Source: Ascidiaceihabitans sp.
GTDB lineage: Bacteria > Pseudomonadota > Alphaproteobacteria > Rhodobacterales > Rhodobacteraceae
Direction of reading: 5' to 3'
Assembly (NCBI GenBank): GCA_029251465.1
Contig: JAQXDI010000044.1
Span: 1-64,000 of the forward strand
Length of the DNA: 64,000 bases
Position numbers and translations under genes: made by a program. Each line of letters opens with the position of its first letter. Position 1 is the first letter of the stretch. Of this stretch, positions 9,649 through 19,016 are shown piece by piece. The notes under the pieces are model-generated. The model was given only the letters and a program-made list of their open reading frames with translations, was not told the origin of the DNA and did no database searches.

Positions 9649-9734
9649 TGGTGCGGCTGAGAAGACTCGAACTTCCACGGGTGTTACCCCACAGCGACCT
9701 CAACGCTGCGCGTCTACCATTCCGCCACAGCCGC
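9649..9734 (-). tRNA. tRNA-Leu (anticodon GAG)
   Basis: The reverse strand gives the acceptor stem GCGGCTG/CAGCCGC, the anticodon stem CAGCG/CGCTG around the loop TTGAGGT (anticodon GAG, reading CUC/CUU), a long class II variable arm, a T-loop with TTCGAGT, and an encoded CCA. It sits alone between the Kdo-transferase pair and the FrnE-like gene. Flanking spacers 9439-9648 and 9735-9907 show no other convincing feature. Confidence 0.95.
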
Positions 9735-9907
9735 ACGCTATGGATGGTGACACGGCTTTAGCCCTTGATGCGAACAAAGTGAAGCCGAAAATTGATCTAA
9801 ATGCGGCGACACAGAAAATAGATTGGCATCGCAGTTTCGTGTTCAAGGCTTGCAATCCCGCCTGCGAGGTCTGATTTTAGACGGTGACAGTCAAAAAGGT
9901 GAGCCTG

Positions 9908-10612
9908 ATGGAACGTTCTGAACAAACCGGTGCCATTTTAAATGAGCCGACACAGGACAATCCCGTGATCGATGTCGACATCGTGTCAGACGTCATGTGC
10001 CCGTGGTGCATCGTCGGGTATCGTCAGCTTGAGCAGGCCTTGGGCCAAACCGGCATGGGCGCGCGCATCCGCTGGCACCCATTTGAACTGAACCCGACGA
10101 TGCCGCCCGAAGGTCAAAACCTCAGCGAGCATATTCAGGAAAAATACGGCAGCACGCCCGAGCAATCCGCGCAAAACCGCGCGCAGATGCAATCGTTGGG
10201 CACGCAACTGGGCATTGATTTCCAGTTCAGCGCAGACAGCCGTATCGTGAACACCTTTGCCGCGCATCAGTTGCTGGATTTCGCGCTGAGTGCTGGCCAG
10301 CAGCATCCGTTAAAAATGGCGCTGTTCGAGGCGCATTTCACCCACGGGCGTGATGTGTCCAAACCGGACGTGCTGATCGAAATCGCTTCTGAAATCGGCC
10401 TGAACGCTGACGATGCACAAAAGGTGCTGAGCGATGGTGCCTTGGCCGAAAACGTCCGCGAGAAACAGAAATTCTGGACAGAGCGCGGTATTTCCGGTGT
10501 CCCCTCGATGATCTTTGCTGGCAAATATTTGGTGACCGGTGCCCAAGGGGCTGAAAACTACGCGCAACTGCTGACGCGCACCGCGCAAGAACTGCAAGGC
10601 GAACCTGTCTAG
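9908..10612 (+). CDS. DsbA-family (FrnE-like) oxidoreductase
   Basis: This is a thioredoxin-fold protein with a CPWC active site (in [16 protein letters not shown]) and the helical insertion typical of FrnE/2-hydroxychromene-2-carboxylate isomerase relatives. The [11 protein letters not shown] segment supplies the cis-proline loop. No signal peptide is visible, so it is cytoplasmic, as expected for FrnE, which handles disulfide or stress chemistry. ATG 9908 follows AAGGTGAG; a GTG at 9884 would add eight residues. The stop overlaps the lipB start by one base, so translation is coupled. Confidence 0.88.
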   Translation: MERSEQTGAILNEPTQDNPVIDVDIVSDVMCPWCIVGYRQLEQALGQTGMGARIRWHPFELNPTMPPEGQNLSEHIQEKYGSTPEQSAQNRAQMQSLGTQLGIDFQFSADSRIVNTFAAHQLLDFALSAGQQHPLKMALFEAHFTHGRDVSKPDVLIEIASEIGLNADDAQKVLSDGALAENVREKQKFWTERGISGVPSMIFAGKYLVTGAQGAENYAQLLTRTAQELQGEPV

Positions 10613-11268
10613 TGGTCGAATGGATCACCACGGACGGGTTAACAGACTACCGCGCCGCCGAAGCATGGATGGAAGAGCGCGCCGCCGCCATTGCCGCAGG
10701 TGACGCGTCTGAATGCATTTGGCTGGTGGAACATCCGCCGCTTTACACTGCAGGAACGTCGGCCAAAGCGGTGGATTTGACTGATCCCGACCGCTTTCCC
10801 GTCCACACAACAAAACGCGGCGGGCAATACACCTATCATGGCCCCGGCCAGCGCGTCGCCTACACGTTGCTCGACGTGGGCAAACGTGGGCGCGACGTGC
10901 GCAAGTTTGTCGAACAACTCGAGACTTGGGTGATTGCAGCGCTGTCCGAATTCAATGTCGATGGCGCAATCCGCTGTGGGCGCGTCGGCGTTTGGGTTGA
11001 ACGCCCGGACAAACCCAAAATGGCGGACGGGTCCCTGGCCGAAGACAAAATCGCCGCCATCGGCATCCGTTTGCGCAAATGGATTAGCTTTCACGGCATT
11101 TCGATCAACGTCGAACCGGACCTAAGCCATTTTGACGGCATCGTGCCCTGCGGCATCACCGATCACGGCGTGACGTCTTTGGTCGATTTGGGGCTGCCGG
11201 TCTGCATGGATGACGTCGACGTCGCCCTGCGGCGCAGCTTTGATCAGGTGTTCGGCCCCCTGCCCTAA
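10612..11268 (+). CDS. lipB: Lipoyl(octanoyl) transferase
   Basis: It transfers octanoyl from acyl carrier protein to lipoyl domains of 2-oxoacid dehydrogenases, the first step of lipoate synthesis. The motifs are [23 protein letters not shown], the lysine segment [10 protein letters not shown] and the cysteine segment [14 protein letters not shown], the catalytic Lys and Cys of the family. It begins with GTG overlapping the previous stop by one base. It ends by running 4 bases into the stop of the convergent oxygenase gene. Confidence 0.95.
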   Translation: MVEWITTDGLTDYRAAEAWMEERAAAIAAGDASECIWLVEHPPLYTAGTSAKAVDLTDPDRFPVHTTKRGGQYTYHGPGQRVAYTLLDVGKRGRDVRKFVEQLETWVIAALSEFNVDGAIRCGRVGVWVERPDKPKMADGSLAEDKIAAIGIRLRKWISFHGISINVEPDLSHFDGIVPCGITDHGVTSLVDLGLPVCMDDVDVALRRSFDQVFGPLP

Positions 11269-12056
11269 CGCGCGATGCGCCCGTAAAATCCCAGTTGCTC
11301 CGTGTCGGAAAATTCCACGTCTGGCCGTTCAAAATAGGTCAGCACCGCAATCACGCGCGGCGTTGCCCCTTTGATCGCCGTCACACGGTGGGGCGTGTTG
11401 ACCCCGCGAAACACATTCAGCGTTCCGGGAACAACCGACATCTGCTGCAAATCCGGATCTTCACCGTTCAGCAGCGCCACAACGCCGTCGAAATTCGGAT
11501 CATCCGCGGTTCGCAAATCGGTGCGGTATTCAAAAACGCCGCCCGCATCGGGGGCTTGCAACAACAATGTCACCGTGAATTCGGACCGGTCAAAATGCCA
11601 GTTTAACGCCTGCCCTTCTTTGTAGCGCATGACGTTGTAGGCGGCCAAACGGTCCTTCATCGGGAAAAGCGCGGGTTTTTCCATCTCATCCGCCAGAAAC
11701 GTTCTGAACGCGGGCCAGTGGTAAATGTCGGCCACAGGGCTGCCATCCAGCTGATCGGCACAGATCGTATTGTTAGAGGTTTCAAAGGTTTGCAAGGCGA
11801 GGTGATCGCTCGCCAGCCCTTCGATCTGCGGTTTGAAATAAATGTTGTGCTGGCGCGCGTGCAAAAAACTGTCGGTGTCGATGACCGGCGTGAGCCGCGC
11901 GACTTCGGCTTGCGCCACTTCAGGGCGCAAGAACCCATCCAGATTGAACATGCCGCCGTCCGCCAAATCCGCTTGGCACCGCGCAACCAAAGCCGCGTAG
12001 GCGTCGCTGTGGGGGGTATCCAGCGGAAATTGATCCAGATTTACGATGTCACGCAT
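11265..12056 (-). CDS. 2OG-Fe(II) oxygenase, HalD/BesD-like family
   Basis: This is a non-heme iron, 2-oxoglutarate-dependent oxygenase of 263 aa. The iron ligands are visible as HFD in [12 protein letters not shown] and the distal His in [12 protein letters not shown]; the Arg in [11 protein letters not shown] fits the 2OG-binding residue. Halogenases of the related BesD/HalD group replace the Asp of HxD by Gly; here Asp is present, so hydroxylation is the more likely chemistry. ATG 12056 with GAGG upstream is preferred; an open frame runs further upstream without a better start. The substrate is unknown and there is no obvious partner gene. Confidence 0.78.
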   Translation of the reverse strand: MRDIVNLDQFPLDTPHSDAYAALVARCQADLADGGMFNLDGFLRPEVAQAEVARLTPVIDTDSFLHARQHNIYFKPQIEGLASDHLALQTFETSNNTICADQLDGSPVADIYHWPAFRTFLADEMEKPALFPMKDRLAAYNVMRYKEGQALNWHFDRSEFTVTLLLQAPDAGGVFEYRTDLRTADDPNFDGVVALLNGEDPDLQQMSVVPGTLNVFRGVNTPHRVTAIKGATPRVIAVLTYFERPDVEFSDTEQLGFYGRIAR

Positions 12057-12337
12057 TCTACCACTGCCTCTTGTTTCAGGGGTACTGTTCACCTGCATGC
12101 AACTTTGCGCAAGGATATCGTTGTAATTAACCTGCTGTTGCGATCTTGGCGTGCAAACATGCGCAAAGCGGCGACGCCCTTGGGGTATTGTGCGCATCCA
12201 TTCAAGCTGCCGCGACAATTAATCCCTGTCTGCGACCATTACGGTCATTGCGCGGGGCAGTCTTGGGTATTAGAACCACACGGAATCCCCGCGTTTTCTA
12301 TGATAGAGCGCGGAAATCTTTCTAACAGGAGGCACGC

Positions 12338-14008
12338 ATGGCAGACGCAGCCATTCACGGGCACGACCATCACGACGAGCGTGGGTTCTTTACACGCTGG
12401 TTTATGTCCACGAACCACAAAGATATCGGCATCCTTTACCTGATCGTTTCAGCCCTCGTTGGCTTTGTTTCGGTCGCGTTCACGGTGTATATGCGGCTTG
12501 AGCTGATGGACCCAGGTGTCCAGTACATGTGCGGCGAAGGCGCGCGTTTGTTCGCGTCAGACGAAGTTTGTACGCCAAACGGCCACCTCTGGAACGTTCT
12601 GATCACCGCGCATGGCATCCTGATGATGTTCTTCGTGGTTATTCCCGCGCTTTTCGGCGGCTTTGGTAACTACTTTATGCCACTGCAAATCGGCGCGCCT
12701 GACATGGCGTTCCCGCGTATGAACAACTTGTCCTTCTGGATGTATGTTGCTGGTACGACGCTGGCGATCTGCTCTGTTCTGTCTCCGGGCGGCAACGGTC
12801 AGCTTGGATCCGGCGTAGGTTGGGTCCTGTACCCACCGCTGTCCGTCAAAGAAGGCGGTTTTTCCATGGATCTCGCGATCTTCGCGGTTCACGTCTCTGG
12901 GGCCTCGTCAATCTTGGGCGCAATCAACATGATCACGACATTCCTGAACATGCGTGCCCCTGGCATGACGTTGTTCAAAGTGCCGTTGTTTTCATGGTCG
13001 ATCTTTGTGACCAGCTGGTTGATCTTGTTGTCTTTGCCGGTTCTGGCGGGCGCGATCACCATGTTGCTGATGGATCGTAACTTTGGCTTTGCCTTCTTTG
13101 ATCCTGCAGGCGGCGGCGATCCGGTGCTGTACCAACACATCTTGTGGTTCTTTGGCCACCCAGAGGTGTACATCATCATTCTGCCGGGCTTTGGCATCAT
13201 TTCTCACGTGATTTCCACATTCGCACGCAAGCCGATTTTCGGTTACTTGCCAATGGTTTGGGCGATCATCGCGATTGGTGTTCTGGGCTTTGTTGTGTGG
13301 GCGCACCACATGTACACGGTCGGAATGTCACTTAACCAACAAGCCTACTTTATGCTGGCGACGATGGTCATTGCGGTCCCCACAGGGGTCAAGGTCTTCA
13401 GCTGGATCGCGACCATGTGGGGCGGCTCGATCGAATTCAAAACGCCTATGCTTTGGGCCTTTGGGTTCCTGTTCTTGTTCACCGTTGGTGGCGTTACAGG
13501 TATCGTTCTGTCACAGGCTGCGGTGGACCGTTACTACCACGACACCTACTACGTTGTGGCGCACTTCCACTACGTTATGTCCTTGGGTGCGGTGTTCGCG
13601 ATCTTTGCGGGCATCTATTTCTACCTGCCCAAGATGTCGGGCCGTATGTATCCTGAATGGGCTGGCAAGCTGCACTTCTGGGCGATGTTCATCGGGGCGA
13701 ACCTGACGTTCTTCCCACAGCACTTCTTGGGTCGCCAAGGCATGCCACGTCGCTACATCGACTACCCTGAACAGTTCGCTTACTGGAACGAATGGTCGTC
13801 TTATGGCGCGTTCCTCAGCTTTGCTTCGTTCTTGTTCTTCTTTGGGATCATCGCTTACACGCTGCTGCGCGGCGCACGGGTGACCGAGAACAACCCATGG
13901 AACGAATATGCTGACACGCTGGAATGGACACTGCCAAGCCCACCCCCAGAGCACACGTTCGAAATCCTGCCAAAGCAGGAAGACTGGGACAAACAGCCCG
14001 GGCACTAG
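12338..14008 (+). CDS. ctaD: Cytochrome c oxidase subunit I (aa3-type)
   Basis: This is the catalytic subunit of the terminal oxidase, holding heme a, heme a3 and CuB, with about twelve membrane helices. Diagnostic segments are [11 protein letters not shown] at the start of the core, WFFGHPEVY (CuB His cross-linked to Tyr), HHMYTVG, and [10 protein letters not shown] with heme ligands near the C-terminal third. At 556 aa it is full length. A strong AGGAGG site lies about 8 bp before the ATG. The upstream 281 bp has a TATGAT hexamer (12299-12304) that could be a -10 box. It stands alone; the other oxidase subunits are not in the window. A hairpin terminator follows. Confidence 0.98.
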   Translation: MADAAIHGHDHHDERGFFTRWFMSTNHKDIGILYLIVSALVGFVSVAFTVYMRLELMDPGVQYMCGEGARLFASDEVCTPNGHLWNVLITAHGILMMFFVVIPALFGGFGNYFMPLQIGAPDMAFPRMNNLSFWMYVAGTTLAICSVLSPGGNGQLGSGVGWVLYPPLSVKEGGFSMDLAIFAVHVSGASSILGAINMITTFLNMRAPGMTLFKVPLFSWSIFVTSWLILLSLPVLAGAITMLLMDRNFGFAFFDPAGGGDPVLYQHILWFFGHPEVYIIILPGFGIISHVISTFARKPIFGYLPMVWAIIAIGVLGFVVWAHHMYTVGMSLNQQAYFMLATMVIAVPTGVKVFSWIATMWGGSIEFKTPMLWAFGFLFLFTVGGVTGIVLSQAAVDRYYHDTYYVVAHFHYVMSLGAVFAIFAGIYFYLPKMSGRMYPEWAGKLHFWAMFIGANLTFFPQHFLGRQGMPRRYIDYPEQFAYWNEWSSYGAFLSFASFLFFFGIIAYTLLRGARVTENNPWNEYADTLEWTLPSPPPEHTFEILPKQEDWDKQPGH

Positions 14009-14030
14009 CGCCACTCGCTGAGACAAAACA

Positions 14031-14062
14031 AAAGGCTCCAACGGCGGTTGGGGCCTTTTTTC
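14031..14062 (+). terminator. Rho-independent terminator after ctaD
   Basis: A GGCTCCAAC/GTTGGGGCC stem (one G-U pair) with a short GGCG loop is followed by six T residues, 23 bp after the ctaD stop. Confidence 0.85.
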
Positions 14063-14089
14063 ATAAATTCAAATTCAGGACGATCAACT

Positions 14090-14464
14090 ATGCGCTTTAC
14101 CATTCTGGCACTCATCACATCAGTAAGTCTCACGGCATGCATTTCCGCCTCAGAACCCGGTAGCTATGATAGCGACTTGAACCGGAAAACAGCAGGCGCA
14201 TCCGTCGTGTCGGCCTTTGCAAAAATGTGTGGCGGCAAGCGGATCAACGAATACCGTGAAAGCTTTATCAAAACGATGAAAACACAACGCGCCGTGTCAC
14301 CAGAGGCCGAAGCCAAAATTCGCGCACAATACGCACAGGCAGATGCAAGTGTCGCTGCACGCTTCGCAGATGCCAGCGCACGAAACGAACACTGCAAACA
14401 GTATCCAGTCGATCAGGCTGCGATTGATCGTGGCGTGGCTGGCGACTTCACGGGCCAAATTTGA
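14090..14464 (+). CDS. Small lipoprotein of unknown function
   Basis: The product is a 124-aa protein with a lipoprotein signal (MRFTILALITSVSLTAC). The mature part is charged and largely helical, with two further cysteines (KMCGGK and NEHCKQY) that could form a disulfide. The start is ATG 14090 with AGGA upstream. Because it follows the ctaD terminator by under 30 bp, it probably has its own promoter or depends on read-through. I do not recognise a family. Confidence 0.7.
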   Translation: MRFTILALITSVSLTACISASEPGSYDSDLNRKTAGASVVSAFAKMCGGKRINEYRESFIKTMKTQRAVSPEAEAKIRAQYAQADASVAARFADASARNEHCKQYPVDQAAIDRGVAGDFTGQI

Positions 14465-14616
14465 CCCTATCGGAATGGCTGCCACAGTGCAGCCGTTCCG
14501 CCCCTTACTTTACTCGCGTAGCTGCTTGGCGAACAATGCACCTGCAGCCACATGACATACTGTTCGTCACCTGTCCCGACATAGCATCATCTGCCCAAAC
14601 AGATCATAAGGCACCC

Positions 14617-15099
14617 ATGCCCTACAAATGGACCTCCCCCAAAGGTGCCACAACTCGGACGATGCACCTCTACCCCCACCAAAGCCTGCCCGCGCGCGGC
14701 ATGGCCGCCTTTGTGCTGACCACCTTCACCCTAATCCTGATCCCGACCCTGCCGCTGCTCGGCTCGCCGATCCTGTGGGGGTTGCTGCCATTCCTGCTGC
14801 TAGCCGTTTGGGGCATGTATTTCGCCCTGCAACGCAACCACAAAGCCCGCCAAATCAGCGAAGTCCTAACGCTAGAATCAGACACAACGCAGCTGATCCG
14901 CACCAACCCAAATGGCGACACGCAAACATGGGATTGCAATCGGTATTGGACCCAAATCACCAAATACGAAACCGACGGCCCCGTGCCACATTACGTGACG
15001 CTCAAAGGCATGGGGCGCGAGGTCGAAATCGGGGCCTTCCTCAGCGAAGAAGAACGCATCGCACTTTTTGAAGACTTGCAACGCGCCCTCAAACGGTAG
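14617..15099 (+). CDS. DUF2244 membrane protein
   Basis: The product is a 160-aa inner-membrane protein. Two adjacent hydrophobic helices (about residues 28-70) follow a short polar N-terminus, then comes a cytoplasmic domain containing TWDCNRYW and GREVEIGAFLSEEER, which fits DUF2244. This family is often found near cytochrome oxidase genes in alphaproteobacteria, as here with ctaD. The function is unknown. ATG 14617 with AAGG upstream is chosen; an open frame extends upstream without signals. Confidence 0.75.
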   Translation: MPYKWTSPKGATTRTMHLYPHQSLPARGMAAFVLTTFTLILIPTLPLLGSPILWGLLPFLLLAVWGMYFALQRNHKARQISEVLTLESDTTQLIRTNPNGDTQTWDCNRYWTQITKYETDGPVPHYVTLKGMGREVEIGAFLSEEERIALFEDLQRALKR

Positions 15100-15101
15100 G
15101 C

Positions 15102-15130
15102 ACAAAAAAGGCGGACCAAAGCCCACCTTT
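15102..15130 (-). terminator. Likely terminator at the DUF2244/yqeY convergence
   Basis: On the minus strand AAAGGTGG pairs with CCGCCTTT (one G-U pair, 8-nt loop) and runs into T residues. On the plus strand the same stem has one mismatch and is followed by TTTT, so it may serve both genes. Confidence 0.5.
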
Positions 15131-15151
15131 TGCGCCAGATTTGTTCTGAAC

Positions 15152-15161
15152 AAAAATACTC
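15152..15161 (-). repeat. Intergenic GAGTATTTTT motif, copy 1
   Basis: On the minus strand this reads GGAGTATTTTTGTTCAGAAC, 46 bp after the yqeY stop. The core decamer recurs at 23937-23946 and 33467-33476 in the same orientation, each time outside genes. The following 15163-15205 is GC-rich (GGGGGAGCGCAG...GGGGGCAGCGCCCC) and can fold on itself. Confidence 0.45.
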
Positions 15162-15206
15162 CGGGGGAGCGCAGTAGCGCGGGGGCAGCGCCCCTTCCCC
15201 CTCAGC

Positions 15207-15668
15207 TCAAGAACACAAGCGATCTTTGATCACAGGGCCAACAGCGCCAAAATCCATCTGGCCGGTGTATTTGCCTTTGAGAATCCCCATGACCTTGCCC
15301 ATGTCACGAATACTGTCGGCACCGACCTCGGCGATTGCTGCATCCACGGCCGTCGCAGACTCCTCAGCGCTCAGCTGACGGGGCAGAAATTCTTCGATCA
15401 CAACGATCTCTTCGCGTTCCCGTTCTGCCAGATCCAACCGGCTGCCTTCTTCGTAGGCGCGCGCGCTTTCCATACGTTGCTTGGACATTTTGCCAAGGAT
15501 CGCAAGCACTTCGGTGTCATCAACCCCGTCGTCACTGCCTTTGGCACGCGCGTCGATGTCTTTGTCTTTGATCGCAGCATTGATCAGGCGCAGCGTTGAC
15601 AGGCGGCTCGCCGCTTTGTCGCGCATCGCTTGTTTCATGGCGCTCGTAATTCGCTCGCGTAGTTCCAT
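15207..15668 (-). CDS. GatB/YqeY-domain protein
   Basis: This is a YqeY-like protein of 153 aa, made mostly of helices, related to the tRNA-binding tail domain of GatB. It opens with MELRERITSAMKQAMRDKA, contains IEEFLPRQLSAEE in the middle and ends DMGKVMGILKGKYTGQMDF, all family features. It is divergent from carA across a 219-bp spacer. Members are thought to act with tRNA or amidotransferases, but the specific role is unknown; beside carA it may be merely positional. Confidence 0.9.
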   Translation of the reverse strand: MELRERITSAMKQAMRDKAASRLSTLRLINAAIKDKDIDARAKGSDDGVDDTEVLAILGKMSKQRMESARAYEEGSRLDLAEREREEIVVIEEFLPRQLSAEESATAVDAAIAEVGADSIRDMGKVMGILKGKYTGQMDFGAVGPVIKDRLCS

Positions 15669-15887
15669 TGATTATGTCCCATCCCCACGGGGTTGTTTCT
15701 GAGCCTGCGAACATACTCAAACCTGTTCCGCCACGCAACCGTGCAAAACAAAGCTAAGCCATTGAAAGTAAACAACTTCGCAAATCGGCATTCCTCCTTG
15801 ACCGTGGGCAAGCCGCGCATTAAGTTCCGACAAATTTGCCAGAATCCTGCACGCTTTGGCAATGAACCCAAACATATAGGCCTGCCC

Positions 15888-17048
15888 ATGACCAAGCTCG
15901 CACATGCCCGCCCCACCGCTTGTTTAGCTCTGGCGGATGGGACTTTGTTTTACGGCTCAGGCTTTGGGGCCACGGGGCAAACCGTCGCCGAGCTGTGTTT
16001 TAACACCGCCATGACCGGCTATCAGGAAATCATGACGGACCCGTCTTATGCGGGTCAGGTCGTGACCTTCACCTTCCCGCACATCGGCAACACCGGCATC
16101 ACGCCAGAAGATGACGAAACCGCCGATCCAGTCGCCGCAGGCATGGTCGTCAAATGGATGCCCACGACGCCGTCCAACTGGCGCAGCGCTGGTGAATTGG
16201 GCGATTGGTTGGCCGCACGGGGCCGCATCGCAATCGGTGGCATCGACACGCGTCGTTTGACCCGCGCGATCCGCCAAGCGGGCGCACCGCACGTCGCCCT
16301 TGCCCACGATCCAGAGGGCAATTTCGATATCGCAGCCTTGGTCGCCGCAGCACGTGATTTCGCGGGACTTGAGGGCATGGATCTGGCCAAAGACGTCACC
16401 TGCGCCCAATCTTATCGTTGGGACGAAATGCGGTGGGCTTGGCCCGAGGGCTACACCCGCTTGGAAGACCCGAAATTCAAAGTTGTCGCTGTGGATTACG
16501 GCGCAAAACGCAACATCCTGCGCTGCCTCGCCTCTGTTGGCTGCGACGTCACGGTTTTGCCCGCATCGGCCACAACCGAAGATGTGTTGGCCCATAAACC
16601 AGACGGCGTTTTCCTGTCCAACGGTCCGGGCGACCCCGCAGCCACCGGCGAATATGCCGTTCCGATGATCAAAGGTGTGCTCGATCAAACCGACCTGCCC
16701 GTCTTTGGCATCTGCTTGGGTCACCAAATGCTGGCGCTCGCAATTGGGGCGAAAACGATCAAAATGAACCACGGCCATCACGGCGCAAACCACCCCGTCA
16801 AAGACCACGAAACCGGCAAAGTCGAGATCACCTCGATGAACCACGGCTTTGCGGTCGATGCGCAATCCTTGCCCGAAGGCATCGTTGAAACGCACACCTC
16901 GCTGTTTGACGGGTCCAACTGCGGTATCCGAATGGCTGGCCGTCCAGTCTATTCAGTGCAGCACCACCCAGAGGCCAGCCCGGGCCCACAAGACAGTTTT
17001 TACCTGTTCGAACGTTTTGCCAAAGCCATGCAGGACCGCACAGCTTAA
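15888..17048 (+). CDS. carA: Carbamoyl-phosphate synthase small subunit
   Basis: This glutaminase subunit feeds ammonia to CarB for arginine and pyrimidine synthesis. The N-terminal domain has the family segment GYQEIMTDPSYAGQ, and the class I glutamine amidotransferase domain has FGICLGHQM with the nucleophile Cys276 and QHHPEASPGP with the catalytic His and Glu. ATG 15888 is the start that matches family length (386 aa); the frame is open further upstream but that part is not CarA-like. carB is not in the window, which is common in this group. Confidence 0.96.
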   Translation: MTKLAHARPTACLALADGTLFYGSGFGATGQTVAELCFNTAMTGYQEIMTDPSYAGQVVTFTFPHIGNTGITPEDDETADPVAAGMVVKWMPTTPSNWRSAGELGDWLAARGRIAIGGIDTRRLTRAIRQAGAPHVALAHDPEGNFDIAALVAAARDFAGLEGMDLAKDVTCAQSYRWDEMRWAWPEGYTRLEDPKFKVVAVDYGAKRNILRCLASVGCDVTVLPASATTEDVLAHKPDGVFLSNGPGDPAATGEYAVPMIKGVLDQTDLPVFGICLGHQMLALAIGAKTIKMNHGHHGANHPVKDHETGKVEITSMNHGFAVDAQSLPEGIVETHTSLFDGSNCGIRMAGRPVYSVQHHPEASPGPQDSFYLFERFAKAMQDRTA

Positions 17049-17072
17049 GAAACGTTACCAAAAGGTTCAAAG

Positions 17073-17088
17073 TTAACTGATCGTTAAC
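17073..17088 (+). promoter_or_regulatory. CtrA-type binding site
   Basis: The sequence TTAA-N7-TTAAC matches the CtrA consensus exactly and sits inside the palindrome GTTAACTGATCGTTAAC, about 50 bp before the GTG of the glycosyltransferase locus. CtrA is the cell-cycle and motility response regulator of alphaproteobacteria. Regulation is inferred from the match alone. Confidence 0.55.
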
Positions 17089-17138
17089 CGAATTACGCCA
17101 CTTAAGTATTGCTACCAAAGCGATACCGAGGACGCGTC

Positions 17139-19016
17139 GTGAGTGACCCTAGACTGGCTTTTGATGACCCTCAGAGTGTTGAGATGGACGCGCCACCGCG
17201 CCCATTTGGCCGTTTGCTGGTTGATGCCGGGATCATTACCCAAATCGATTTGGTTAACGCATTGGGCCTTCAGCGCCGCGTCGATGCGCAACTTGGCGAT
17301 ATTTTGCAATCCGAAGGTCTGGTCAGCGCCAGTGACGTGCTTGACGCCCTGTCCATTCAACACAACGCGTAACGCATTGATCTGCAAGCAACGCCGCCCC
17401 GTTTAAACATGGCCGATGCCCTGCCTGCCGCGCTGTGCCTGCAACACGGGGTCGTGCCGTGGCTTTGGGTCGGGCGCACGTTGTTGGTGGCAACCAGCCA
17501 GCCCGCGCAGTTTGAACATTTGCGTGCCTGTTTAGGCCCCGCTGGTTTTGCCGTTTTGCCGGTCATCGCGGCCCAGCCACAAATCCAGACGCAACTGAAC
17601 CGCCTGTACGGTCATCAACTTGCGCAAAAGGCGATCACCCGCGTTCCAAGTCGCGAAAGTTGCCGCAGTTGGGACCGCCAATTGTCAGGGCGCAGCACGC
17701 TGGCCGTCTCTGTCATCCTGTTTCTCGTGACCGTGCTGTTCCTGTTTCCCCATTGGACCATCACCATCGGGGTCATTTGGGCCGTGCTGACTTTGGCGCT
17801 GACGACCGGCCTAAAGGGGGCCGCATTCTTTGCCCAAATTCTGCATAATACGCCCGACACCGGCGCGCCAAATGATCTGAATACAGAACAATTTCGCCTG
17901 CCCCGTGTCTCCGTCATGGTGCCGCTTTTGCGCGAAAAAGAGATCGCAGGCGCGCTCGCTAAACGCCTGTCGCGGCTGACCTATCCAAAATCCCTGCTGA
18001 ACGTGGTTCTGGTCCTCGAGGCCAACGACACCATCACCCGCGACACGATTGCGCGCACCGAAATGCCCGACTGGATCAGCGTGATCGAAGTGCCCGACAG
18101 CGAAGGCCCTACAACCAAGCCACGCGCGCTGAACTATGCGCTCGATTTTTGCCCCGGTAAAATCATCGGGGTCTGGGACGCCGAAGATTCCCCCGCCCCC
18201 GACCAGATCGAAAAAGTGGTGATGCGGTTCCAGCAGGCACCGGAAAACGTCGCGTGTTTGCAGGGGATACTGGATTACTACAACGCCCGTGCGAACTGGC
18301 TATCTCGTTGTTTTACAATCGAATATGCAACGTGGTGGCGTCTGGTTTTACCGGGCATTGCCAAGCTGGGCTTGGTCATTCCATTGGGCGGCACAACCCT
18401 GTTTTTTAGGCGTGATATTCTTGAAAAACTTGGCGGTTGGGATGCGCACAATGTGACCGAAGATGCGGATTTAGGCGTGCGACTGGCGCGCCACGGCTAC
18501 GTCACCGAACTGCTGCCGACCGTCACACACGAAGGGGCAAACTGCCGCGCGTGGCCTTGGGTGCGTCAGCGGTCGCGCTGGCTTAAGGGGTTCATGATCA
18601 CGTATTTTGTGCACATGCGTGATCCCCGCCAATTGATCAAAGACCTCGGGTTCGCGCGCTTTATGGGGCTGCAAATGATCTTTTTGGCGACGTTTTCACA
18701 GTTCGCTTTTGCCCCCTTGTTGTGGTCGTTTTGGGTAACGCTGATGGGCGGTGCACATCCCGTGGAAACGACGCTGGGCGCAGGTGTCGTTTTTGCCGTC
18801 ATTTCACTGTTTGTGATCTCGGAAATCCTCAGCTTTTCCATGGGCGTGGTCGCTGTTTCAGGCAAAGAACACCGGCATCTGGTGCCGTGGGTTTTGTTGA
18901 TGCCCGTCTATTTCACCATGGGTGCGCTCGCCAGTTACAAAGCCCTTTACGAGATGATCGTGACGCCATTTTACTGGGATAAAACCGAACACGGCGTCAC
19001 CGAGCACACGGATTAA
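17139..19016 (+). pseudogene. GT2 glycosyltransferase with N-terminal GspE_N/MshEN-like domain, interrupted by an in-frame TAA
   Basis: This is a processive-type inner-membrane glycosyltransferase, probably for an exopolysaccharide. Reading from GTG 17139 (GAGGA upstream), the MshEN-like domain runs through PFGRLLVDAGIITQ and LGDILQSEGLVSASD, then meets TAA at 17370-17372. The same frame continues without shift as RIDLQATPPRLNMADALP and on to the full enzyme: membrane helices, VPLLREKE, DAED, the acceptor motif TED and QRSRWLKG, then more helices to 19016. One C-to-T change in a CAA codon would explain it. A 535-aa product could start at ATG 17409, keeping the catalytic domain. It may be a recent pseudogene, a two-part gene or a sequence error. 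Confidence 0.8.

Noticed and set aside
9536-9874. A 112-aa plus-strand open frame with the string EKTRTSTGVTPQRPQR
   Set aside because: It reads through the antisense of tRNA-Leu; this peptide is a well-known artefact of translated reverse-strand tRNA.
15693-15887. N-terminal extension of the carA frame by 65 residues
   Set aside because: The extension has no CarA similarity and no ribosome site; the family start fits ATG 15888.
17370-17372. A frameshift as the cause of the glycosyltransferase split
   Set aside because: The frame is identical on both sides of the TAA (36 bases, 12 codons, to ATG 17409), so it is a nonsense codon, not a shift.
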